Assembly: GCA_944989445.1 (NCBI GenBank)
Contig: CALYLW010000738.1
Location: 149,364-213,363, forward strand
Reading direction: 5' to 3'
Length of the DNA: 64,000 nucleotides
From: Ampullaceana balthica
Taxonomy: Eukaryota > Mollusca > Gastropoda > Lymnaeidae
In this document: positions 10,832-19,190 of the stretch, in pieces
How the letters are laid out: every line of letters begins with the position of its first letter
How positions within the stretch are numbered: the stretch's first letter is position 1
Position numbers and translations under genes: made by a program
The notes under the pieces: model-generated
What the model was told of the DNA's origin: nothing
What the model saw: the letters and a program-made list of their open reading frames with translations, nothing else
Databases searched by the model: none

Positions 10832-11535
10832 ATTGATCATTGACAATAGGACAAGGGGCGTTGTTGTTTGATTTTCCTTTGACGTCCAGAATGAGCTTTT
10901 AATAATTGATATTTTCTCTCCAGCCCGAAGCGAACAACCTGTCTCTTTGTTCCGTGTTTAATGCTCGCGCGCGACTAAAGCCCCGTGAACAAAGAATGTT
11001 TTGACTTTTCAAAGTTAGCCGGAGGTAATAAAAAAAAACTTTAAAAACCAAGTTTTTTACTATAAATCCTTTATGTACGAGACGTAACTAAAAGAATGTT
11101 CATTATAGTGCGCAGCGCAAGACCATCCAAAAATACAAAATTGCAGTTGTGTCGTAAAAGATGTTTAATATAATGCGCACCGATCAGGAATATGTTTATA
11201 AAAAGAGTTGTCAAAAAATACGCACCTTATTGCGTGACAGAAAGATTGTTCAATATAATACGCACCGCGACTATTATATCAAAAAATAACATGATACATA
11301 GGAATAAATAAAATAATCTAAAAAATCAATAATTTTATTACGGTACATGTGATCCATCTGAAATTTTGATACATTGTATTTATCATCGGTACGAAACTGC
11401 CTGCGACATGTTAGCTCGCTAGCTTACGAGGAAGCGGGTTAAAAATCAATCCAAAGTTTTGGCGACAAGCAAGGGTGCAAGCAAGCAACCAGTTATAACG
11501 AGTTAATATAAAGGATTTAATAAAACAACCCCGTA
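10832..11535 (+). repeat. modular dispersed repeat, copy B
   Basis: Direct repeat of copy A, starting at ttgatcattgac (as near 9373) and following it through module 1 (11058-11270) and module 2 (11285-11522). It differs by point changes and small indels only. The two copies are about 1.46 kb apart, and the intervening sequence (10066-10831) contains the duplicated block, the inverted copy and the SINE head. This is consistent either with a tandem or segmental duplication or with two independent insertions. Confidence 0.8.
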
Positions 11536-12565
11536 AAAACAATGTTTTTGACTATAAATCCCATATATATGAGACATAACTAAAAGTATTGATTATGTTC
11601 AAAAGTGACAAACATTTACAGACTGAAACCGAAATTATCTCCCCTGGCTTTAAAATTGGGGGAAGGGGGGAGGGGGTGTGGACTTGGACGGGTGGCGTCA
11701 ACGCGTTAACTCAACTCCAGGTGGTTCACCTGGTTTAAACACGAGATGTGTTCACCGGTGGCTGGCGATGAAGTCAAGTGACCCGTAAAATGTAAACGAT
11801 AGCGACCGCTACATATAGTTTATATAGATAAACTAAAAATGCATTAATTTAATTACGGTACGTTCGATCGATATAAAATTTTAATATGTTGCATCATTCG
11901 GTAACACGAGTCCGTGTGCCAAATGTTAGCTCGATGGCTTCACGGGAAGTTAGTCATTTTTTACTTTTGTTTTTCCGCGGGCCCAAGACAGAGACGGCGG
12001 TGAAGTTACTATAAGGGATTTAAAAAACAAACCCGTAAAAACAAAGTTTTTGACTATAAATCCCTTATATATGAGATATAACTAAAAGTATTTACAAATA
12101 TTTACAGAATGAATCTGTCTTAACTCAACTTTGCTTCATAACCCTGTTGGGGTTTGAGAGGGGAAAAGTCAGGTCATTGATCGCTTGACCGAGCTCAGCG
12201 TGACACGTAAAATGTAAACAAAAGCACGCCGGTACTTCGATGGGTCGCGTCTAAGCGTCAACTCAAACCCTCACGTTGAAATAAAACAATAACAAACCGT
12301 GAATTTGAATTACATACGTTATATAAGGATAAACTAAAAATGCATTAATTTAATTACGGTACGTTCGATCGATCTTAAATTTTGATACAATGCATTGTTA
12401 GGTGAGACGGGTCCGTGTGTCAAATGTCAGCTCGATCGGATCACGGGAAGTGGGTAATTTTTTACTTTTGTTTTTCCGCCCGCCCAAGACAGACAGAGAG
12501 AGGGAGATGACGACAGAACGACAGACAGAGACGGCGGTGATGTTAATATAAGGGGTTTAAAAAGA
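11536..12565 (+). repeat. modular repeat, two tandem units of about 0.5 kb
   Basis: Two consecutive units start at ctataaatccc (about 11550 and 12053). Each runs through tataactaaaagta, a GC-richer centre with ggcgtcaacgcgttaactca, the element core attacggtacgttcgatcgat (11857 and 12354), cgggaagt, and ends in a taagggatttaaaaaa-type sequence (12013) or its equivalent (12550). At the junction the end taagggattta and the next start taaatccctta are near-complementary, so the boundary can form a hairpin of about 12 bp with a loop of about 30 nt. No ORF is present. Confidence 0.7.
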
Positions 12566-12780
12566 AAGCACTGTTGAAAACTCTCCGCTTGACTTCGGTA
12601 TTGTCTCCGAAGTTTCACGTGACTAAAGCAATGTGAACTGGGATTTTTAGCGACTTCTCCAAGTCGGCTGGCGGTGATCAATAAACACTGTTGAGAACTG
12701 TTACAGCCAAACCGCCAACGTTTAAGAGCGGATTAGTTCTTACCGTTGGGCGTTCAATCCTTGAAAAGTTGATAACGTTG
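12566..12780 (+). repeat. second copy of the 220-bp block
   Basis: Matches 10066-10285, including cgcttgacttc, tttcacgtgactaaagcaatg, gcgacttctcc and gagcggattagttcttaccg. It follows a module 2 end, as the first copy does. Confidence 0.75.
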
Positions 12781-13184
12781 TTTTTTTTGTGTTTTTTTCC
12801 AGGTGTGTTGTCAGTTGGCGTGTTATCGCCTTCACGGTATCTCCCAGGTGGGCCAGGCTAACTAAAATCACCCTGTTTAGTGCAGGGTCATGCAAAAGGT
12901 CATGTCCAGTGGCATGCGCGGGTGTCGGGTGGTGGTTGCTAGGGACCAGGCGACTGACGGTGTGCTACTTCCGGTCAAATGTCCAGGTTATCAGTGGTTT
13001 AACCAGCCCCCCCCCCACTAGTTAATTTATAGCATTTGACTCCAGATCAGTGTATTGAAAGAATCAGTAGTGACAAAAAACAAGAAAAATATGAATAAAT
13101 AAATAACCAAAATGATTTAGTTCTTAGCAAATTAACGGTCGGCCTGGTGCATCGCACGCTCCTCGCCCCCTGACGCGGTTACGT
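12781..13184. other. unassigned spacer with poly(T) and poly(C) tracts
   Basis: Starts with T-runs, contains a GC-richer stretch (12800-13000) and a C-run at about 13006-13016. No motif or repeat relationship was recognised. Confidence 0.4.
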
Positions 13185-13250
13185 GACAAAACGACAAGGG
13201 ACAAAAACGACATGGTGACAAAACGATAAGGTGACAAAACGACAAGGTCT
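13185..13250 (-). repeat. short minisatellite, gacaaaacgacaaggt type
   Basis: About four degenerate copies of a 17-18 bp unit based on gtgacaaaacgacaagg. It is the reverse complement of the unit in the array at 13428-13572. Confidence 0.8.
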
Positions 13251-13427
13251 AATAGAAACAACGTATATTACTGTAGAACAACCTAATGAAGTCCCCGCGA
13301 CTAGGTCACTTTGAGCATAGACTAAGGGTGTCAGACTCAATATCTCTGCGGCCAAAACTAAAAACACTCTTCAGTCAAAATCATTGCCTTTTTTTTCGCT
13401 GTTTTATTTTGAAATATTTTTGTCAAC

Positions 13428-13572
13428 TTGTCACCATGTCGTTTTGTCGTTTCTTTACTTGTCTTTTTGTCACCTTGTCGTTTTGTCACTTTGTCAGTTG
13501 TCGTTTTGTCACCTTGTCGTTTTGTCACTTGTCGCTTTGTCAGTTGTCGTTTTGTCACTTGTCGTTTTGTCT
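13428..13572 (+). repeat. short minisatellite, accttgtcgttttgtc type
   Basis: About eight degenerate copies of a unit such as caccttgtcgttttgtca, inverted relative to 13185-13250. The 177-bp interval between the arrays (13251-13427) would be the loop of a long hairpin. Open frames across it are compositional artefacts. Confidence 0.85.
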
Positions 13573-13860
13573 GGTTACCCCCTGCGGCACGGTGGTCGAC
13601 CGGCATGTGCGCTCGGTTGGCGTACCGTGGGTCACGGGTTCGAATCTCCGTGAACGCAGGGATTTGTTCATGGAGTCAAATTTAAGGGAATTCCTGAGTC
13701 TACCCAGCTCCGAATGGGTACCTGACACTAGTTAGGGAAACAAAGGCGGCTGGGAATAGTGTGGTCCCTCAAAGCCGTGGCCCTGTTAACGCTGCGTCGC
13801 TACAACACATTCTTAACAGAACGTAGGACGCATTAATCTTACGCAATTGATAAGACAGAT
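13573..13860 (+). mobile_element. tRNA-derived SINE
   Basis: A tRNA-like head (13586-13658) has a box A-like segment ggtggtcgaccggc and a clear box B, gggttcgaatct (13636-13647). The body (about 13670-13850) contains ctacccagctccgaatgggt and acctgacactagttagggaa, a stretch I recall as common to SINEs of several invertebrates (not verified). An RNA polymerase III transcript from the internal promoter would be the mobile form, moved by a LINE in trans. No poly(A) tail or target duplication could be fixed, so the 3' end is approximate. Confidence 0.65.
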
Positions 13861-14117
13861 AACACGCGAACACACGACCACTAGTCATTTAAACAATGGA
13901 AGTACGAAGTAACTCTACCCCCTCACCAGGACCCTCCCTACCGACACCCGGTATCAACTTCAGCTATGTATTATGTCATTTTTATCACATACCTGAATGA
14001 AATGTTAGTCTGGCAGGAAAACCAGCTGAAACCCGATACAACGGAAATATAAGGGGAGGGGGGATAAGGGGAGAAGCGTTTTCTGAGATGCTTTTGTTGG
14101 TTGTTGGTTGGCTTTCC
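13861..14117 (-). other. probable 3' untranslated tail of the LINE fragment at 14118-14790
   Basis: The minus-strand LINE coding sequence stops at 14118. The GC-mixed sequence down to about 13985 (with ggggaggggggataagggg, 14052-14071) probably belongs to its 3' end. I see nothing else in this stretch. Confidence 0.4.
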
Positions 14118-14790
14118 TTATTTCTCGTGAGACGACGGAAGTTTCTGTGCTTCTGTGGGATCCTCGCGCATGGCCCTGCAGCGTCTGTTGTGGCTGTCCA
14201 AGCCCACTCGCGAATGGCAGCCTTTGCCGCACTTCTGGCACTGAAAGGCAGCACCTGTGGTTGTCTGATTTGCTCTCCTTTTCCTCTTTTGGCGGTTCGC
14301 GTCTGCGACCTGCCACAGGTCTCTTTCTCCTGCTTCTAGCCTGGCAGTCAACGCCTGTCTCCATATGTGTCTGTCCCCAGCGAGTTCCTCCCAGCCATTT
14401 ATGTCGTTGCCAATAGCTTTGAGGTCTCTCTTGCAGACATCTTTGAAACGGAGGTGAGGCCGGCCTGTAGTCATCTTTCCTTTTGCTAGCTCAGAGTAGA
14501 GGATGTCCTTTGGGATTCTGCCATCCTCCAATCTGCGAGCATGTCCGAACCATCTGAGCCGAAGCTGGTGGAGGAGAGTTGTAATACTTTGTATATTTGC
14601 CTGTTGTAGCACCTCATTGTTGGTGACATGGTCCTGCCAGGTGATTCCCAGGATGCGCCGGAGACAGCGCATGTGGAAAGCACTCAATCTCCTTTCTTGC
14701 CTGCAGTATAGGGTCCAGGATTCACTGGCATAAAAAAGGGTGCTTAGCACACAAGCTCGGTACACAGCAATTTTGGTTCTGACGCTGTTG
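14118..14790 (-). pseudogene. LINE C-terminal fragment with C2H2-like zinc finger
   Basis: A 215-codon open stretch (14765 to 14118) holds the C-terminal end of a LINE ORF2. It contains LFYASESWTLY, RCLRRILGITWQDHVTN, RLRWFGHARRLEDGRIPKD, LYSELAKGKMTTGRPHLR and FKDVCKRDLKAIG. It finishes with a C2H2-like finger, CQKCGKGCHSRVGLDSHNRRC in form (two Cys, then His and Cys pairs). The reverse transcriptase domain itself is missing: homology ends upstream of 14790, so this is a 5'-truncated copy. The intact frame suggests it is not very old. It differs in sequence from the two EN-RT LINEs in this window, so it is a separate family. Confidence 0.85.
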
Positions 14791-15455
14791 TATCAGCAAT
14801 GAAAATGTGAGATATTCCCCTTAGCGTCTTGTATCATCTTGCACAACGGCTATCTCTACACAGCCGGGACGTTTACGACCGACACGTCCCTCGAGTCTTC
14901 AGTCTTATGTCATGACCTGGATACAGGATGGTGCAAGGCTTTTTAACAAGTGGTGTCGACGTAACGGGGATGGCAATACTACCCCCCCCCAACACACGCA
15001 CACCAATGTTTCCCTTAAGGTTCGTTGGTCCGTGTGCAAAGTACACAACAACAAAAAAATAAAACTCTTGTGCAAATTTGTACAGTATCCATTTTTTGGG
15101 AAATGTTTACCAAAATTTACTGCGAAATAATTCTGAAACTGCTGAGCGGCCGCTCAGCCGCGCAGCTGTAAAGGAATATTTCCCCTTACACAAATTATGC
15201 ACTAGCCACCCTAGAGGTTGTGTTAGATTATTTTTAAGCCTTGCCATTTTGTGTTATCGATATTTGTGTTAGGTTTTGGGCATGATAAACTTAACTACAA
15301 GAAAATGTTCTACTGTAGTACTTCTGCAATTCAATGTCACAGTAGAGAATCTGCTGGTTAACGTGTTTACGCAAATTTTAACATTTAAATTAAATGATTA
15401 AAAATACTTTTGCCTTTCTGAATCCTTATTTCTCTTTTTAAAAAATATTATATAT
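14791..15455. other. unassigned sequence with an 18-bp perfect palindrome
   Basis: A C-run lies at 14981-14989. A perfect palindrome, gctgagcggccgctcagc, lies at 15141-15158 in otherwise AT-rich DNA. The remainder shows no coding or repeat signal. Confidence 0.45.
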
Positions 15456-15480
15456 AAAGTATATATATATATATATATAT
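15456..15480. repeat. (TA)n microsatellite
   Basis: Alternating TA run following tatataaag. Confidence 0.9.
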
Positions 15481-16140
15481 GGCCGTGTCCGCCACAATAT
15501 TTTCATCCCACAGCGCTTCCCCCTCACTCAGTATCACTGGTAGGCAGAACATAGGAATGTGGGTTGTTGTTTCCCCTAGAGCCGACCGAGACGTCATGGC
15601 GAGCACATGGATTGTATTTCAACTTTGGGGACAAGACAGTGGAATAACCCAAAGTGTCACAGAGATGTACAGGATGGCGGAAATTCACAAGGGGTGGGGA
15701 GAGTTATCCTTTGAGTGACCCAGGGTCTCAGTCGGGGTAGAAACAAATATTGTATTTCAGCGACCTAAATAACTTAGTGGGAAAGTTTGTACATTAGCAT
15801 AAACTAAGTAACTTTAAACCAATCAGAAACTGGCGTGGTCATTTATCACTTCGTGGGAGACGTGTCGGGGCCAGCTAGAAATGTTAGGGTTAAATACAGG
15901 GTAAGTAGCTTGGACAATCTAAGGACAGGAAAACATGTGAGAGTCGTGTAGAGCGTAGCGGTTAGGGATGAGTAGCTTAATTATACTTGTACACTGTGTC
16001 ATGTTAGCTTAGAGAGAATTCAATAAACATTATATACAGCTATAGTCCTCTACTTACCTGAATTGTGTTGTTTGTTTTATTAGCGGAAAAATTAGTCTTA
16101 TTTCAACTAACAACATAGCCACCACTCGGCTACATATATA
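15481..16140. other. unassigned; possible solo LTR or 3' end at 15730-16130
   Basis: 15830-15840 has a CCAAT-type box (aaccaatcag). About 190 bp further on, gaattcaataaacatta (16015-16031) supplies a polyadenylation-type aataaa, followed by a T/G-rich stretch. Promoter-like and poly(A)-like signals about 200 bp apart are what a solo LTR would show. No TG...CA ends, target duplication or second copy are visible, so this is only a suggestion. Confidence 0.25.
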
Positions 16141-16150
16141 TATGTGTATT

Positions 16151-16602
16151 TTAGGGCTGGTAATTATTTAAAATAATTTGTTCGATTAATCGGGAAAAAA
16201 ATTAAGCGATTAATCGATTAATTTAGGATTAATTATATTTAAATTTCATAACGCATATACAGATCCCGTTAAGTTGCGATCAATATTTCGCAAAAATCGG
16301 TGACGTCGCGGTGATTTCACGACTCCCAAATTTTGTGACGTGACACAACAAATTTGTTCTGCTATGCAAGAAAAAAGAAACACAAAGCTTTTTGTTTACG
16401 TATACACGTCTAAATAAACAATAATAATAAGAAGGAAAAGTAAGTAAGTATAAAAAAAAATTATACTATTAATAAATTGGAAAAATAATCTTAGAAAAAT
16501 TGTTTTAAATTTTAATCCAATCTTAATCGATCAACTTAATTTTAATCGATTAAATTTTGTAACGATTAATAGATTAATTAATCGTTATTTTCCGCAGCCT
16601 TT
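16151..16602. mobile_element. hAT-like non-autonomous element rich in ATTAATCG boxes
   Basis: The left end (tagggctggtaattattt) and the reverse complement of the right end (aaaggctgcggaaaataacg) are imperfect inverted repeats. Inside each end lie clusters of gattaatcgattaat. This arrangement is typical of short hAT-type elements with subterminal repeats. The interior has no coding sequence. I could not define an 8-bp target duplication, and the right end abuts a (TA)n run. Confidence 0.5.

Positions 16603-16604
<2 letters not shown>

Positions 16605-16667
<63 letters not shown>
16605..16667. repeat. (TA)n microsatellite
   Basis: Long perfect TA run next to the right end of the hAT-like element. 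Confidence 0.95.
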
Positions 16668-16670
<3 letters not shown>

Positions 16671-16985
16671 TCGGCGAAAAATCACAAATTAAATATCGTT
16701 TTTTAACCACATTTGATCTATGTTAATACAGTTTTATATGCAAGTGTGTCCTAAACACTCATACTCATTTCAACTAGACTTTACATTTTATATATCTCTT
16801 TACTTATATACAAATATCTTTTAGTCATTTTTATCTATTTCTTGACGTGACGAGCATGTGACGTCATTTGACTTTAAACTAAGTCCGAACTCCATTATTA
16901 ATGCCCCTTCAATTTTAATTATTAAAATTGCAAAACTTACACTTTTCTAAGAAACGCAACAATGAAATAGAAGCAATATGATGAC
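16668..16985. other. unassigned AT-rich spacer
   Basis: No motif, repeat or coding signal seen. Confidence 0.4.
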
Positions 16986-17242
16986 TTCAAGGGAAGAAAC
17001 GGCTATGTGGCATTTTTAAAAATTATTTAGTTAGTCCTAGCATCTAAAAGAGGATCAAAAATGGAATGCACTGAATGACGTTTTATGAAAAAAAATTTAC
17101 CGGGTATGTGTCTTTGACCTATTGAAAATACAAATCTTTTTAGTTAATTTAGAATTTATATGAAATCTGTATGATTTTGAACTTTGAAACATGAATATCT
17201 CAAAACTACAAAAATGTGACATAGCCGTTTCTTCCCTTGAAA
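16986..17242. mobile_element. 257-bp MITE with perfect 23-bp terminal inverted repeats
   Basis: Positions 16986-17008 (beginning ttcaagggaagaaacggc) are exactly reverse-complemented at 17220-17242. The interior is AT-rich and non-coding. A target duplication is not clear: only the dinucleotide ac sits outside both ends. Superfamily is therefore undetermined. Confidence 0.7.
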
Positions 17243-17465
17243 CACACATAGGTAATGCAGCTGCAAAGACTCCACTACGCTGTATATTCTCAAGTTGTAA
17301 AAGTCTTCTATGAGTTAAGTCCCTTAGAAAAAGAAAAAAAAATGTTTTAATGTTTTATTATATTTTTTTAAATAAAAACTTCCCAAAGTATTCTTACTAT
17401 GGAATCTACATTCTCTTTTGGGTCGAGCCGCTAGGCTCTTAGGACCTGGTTCAATTTATCGCATG
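17243..17465 (-). pseudogene. 3' end of RNase H-bearing LINE, left of the gypsy insertion
   Basis: On the minus strand the LINE coding frame enters from 24064 across the gypsy insertion and continues here for about a dozen codons (DKLNQVLRA) to a stop at 17433-17431. The remaining AT-rich stretch down to about 17330 would be its 3' untranslated region, with an A-rich tail on that strand. The gypsy target duplication gcatg (17461-17465) is the last LINE sequence before the 5' LTR. Confidence 0.8.
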
Positions 17466-17773
17466 TGTCACATCTGATTAACATAATTTTGTGACGTAAG
17501 GTCACATGTATGGTGGACGCGGGAAGAAAGGAGCATTTCTATTGGTTGAAAGTGTTGGGCGAGCAGTTGTGTGTAGACTTCCGACGAGGGAAGGTTGTAT
17601 CGTGTATACTTAAGATTTCCACGTCATATTACCTCAAATGATTCTTATGTGTACAATATATATATATATTAAAGTTGTTTTGGATAAATGAATTCGTCAG
17701 TGAATTATTGTGCACAAGATTAATTACTGTGAGAACGCCTACATAAAAAGAGTTACAAAGTAACATCGTTACA
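17466..17773 (+). repeat. 5' LTR
   Basis: 308 bp, TGTCACATC...CGTTACA. It contains a CCAAT box in reverse (ctattggttgaaag, near 17538) and a tatatatatatatt stretch near 17656. No base difference from the 3' LTR was found by reading. Confidence 0.95.
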
Positions 17774-17791
17774 TTGGTGTCGAAGTAAAAG
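17774..17791 (+). promoter_or_regulatory. presumed primer binding site
   Basis: Directly after the 5' LTR the sequence is ttggtgtcgaagtaaaag. The TGG one base in would pair with the CCA of a tRNA 3' end. I cannot assign the tRNA from memory. Confidence 0.5.
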
Positions 17792-18614
17792 TTCCATGTG
17801 AACACTGTACAAGAGATTTCAAGAAAGACTTGAAAGAGGTTTCGTGGAAATAAGTATTGGATATTTCCAAAAAAGGAAAGTATTCTTTAAAATAAGAAAT
17901 AATACCAGCTATAGTATTTTTGAATATTCAAGTTCGTAAGAAGCTGTGAATAAACTTTTGTGGTTCAATGAAAATACAAGAAGATTTCAAAATGGCGGCA
18001 TACAGGCGCATGGTCACCACGGTGTACGGTATATACAACTAGGTCGCCTAGTTGGTTCTACGTCACATTAGACGACAGTACAAGCATACTACACAGTACT
18101 GGAATCTGGGTCGTGTAGGCTTACTGAATGGTGACACACGGTGAACATATATAGGTCGTGACGTCAACAGGCTTAATGCTAGTTGATTCCAGGAAATAAT
18201 AGTAAACATAACATCGAACCGAGTAGCTATGGACTATTCAATGTGTTGGTGTGAATTATAAATAAAGAAACGGAATTTTTATCCATTCATTGTGTGAAGA
18301 GTTTGATTATCGCAATTTTGGATTAATGGAATGAACTAAATTGTTTAAAAACTACTCGAAAATTGAAATTTTAACCAAGTGACTTTTATTCAAAACGATC
18401 TGACCATTTAATATATTTTGTCAATCTGAGGGAGCGTATATATAAAGTATACTAAAGATCCCGTGTGAGGATTCTTTTTGTTGTCTCATCTTGCCGATAC
18501 TAGATTTCATGGTTTAGACGTGTCACTTATTTGAACTTAACATTTTGAATTCAAGATATTTCATTTGGACGATTTATAACTTTATCAATATATATACATA
18601 CATTCCTTACCGAA
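17792..18614 (+). other. gypsy untranslated leader
   Basis: About 0.84 kb between the primer site and the first gag ATG. It is AT-rich with stops in every frame. Packaging and dimerisation signals would be expected here in a retrotransposon, but none is recognisable. Confidence 0.6.
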
Positions 18615-19190
18615 TTGCTAGATTCATATTATTCAATCAAACAAAACATGGATTACTACGAAAGATTCACCGCCATAGCTAAAGAAATGGGACTAAAAGG
18701 AAAAGAAATGAGAGATTTCATTGAAGAAAAAGTTGCTGAAGAAAAAGAAAATCAAAGAATTGCTAAAGAAGAAGCAAGAATAGCTGAAGAAAAAGAACAG
18801 CGAAGAAAAGCTGAAGAGAAAGAAAATCAAAGAGAAGCTGAAGAAAAAGCAAGAATAGCTGAAGAAAAAGAACAGCGAAGAAAAGCTGAAGAAAAAGAAA
18901 ATCAAAGAGAAGCTGAAGAAAAAGCAAGAATTGCTGAAGAAAAAGCAAGAATTGCTGAAGAAAAAGAGATGCAAAAACTCATAAGTGAAAGAGAACTTGA
19001 AAAAATGAAACAAGACACCTTAAAATTACAAATTGAGCTAGGAAATAGAGGCCACAATCCTGGTGATGAAACAAATAGAAGGTCAGCACCAAGGGATACT
19101 ATCAAAGTAAGAAAATATGATAGCCAAAAAGAAAAAAATGGATGTTTATCTGGATTATTTCGAATCCATAATGGCTATGAAAGGCTATAA
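18615..19190 (+). CDS. gag: gypsy Gag N-terminal ORF with long coiled coil
   Basis: 191 codons from the first ATG. An alternative start is the internal ATG at 18648 (MDYYERF). Residues about 30-130 are an extremely charged E/K/R/Q-rich segment built of repeats such as AEEKARIAEEKEQRRK, predicted as a long coiled coil. It is the probable N-terminal extension of the structural Gag protein that assembles the particle. From about residue 172 the frame no longer matches the element: the Gag core continues in the +1 frame at 19117. The two frames cross at a run of seven A (19132-19138), and the last 20 or so residues here are out-of-frame noise. Whether this is a mutation, an assembly error or a translational frameshift cannot be told from one copy. 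Confidence 0.8.
   Translation: MLDSYYSIKQNMDYYERFTAIAKEMGLKGKEMRDFIEEKVAEEKENQRIAKEEARIAEEKEQRRKAEEKENQREAEEKARIAEEKEQRRKAEEKENQREAEEKARIAEEKARIAEEKEMQKLISERELEKMKQDTLKLQIELGNRGHNPGDETNRRSAPRDTIKVRKYDSQKEKNGCLSGLFRIHNGYERL

Noticed and set aside
13586..13658. Functional tRNA gene
   Set aside because: Box A and box B are present, but a full cloverleaf with a matching acceptor stem is not, and the conserved SINE-type body follows directly.
13286..13735. A 149-residue Cys/Phe-rich protein
   Set aside because: Produced by the tgtcgttttgtc minisatellite running into the SINE.
15730..16130. Solo LTR
   Set aside because: Promoter-like and poly(A)-like signals exist, but no TG...CA ends, target duplication or second copy; kept only as a low-confidence remark.
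18693..19105. Phe/Leu-rich minus-strand ORFs opposite gag
   Set aside because: They are complements of the E/K-rich coiled-coil codons and have no independent support.
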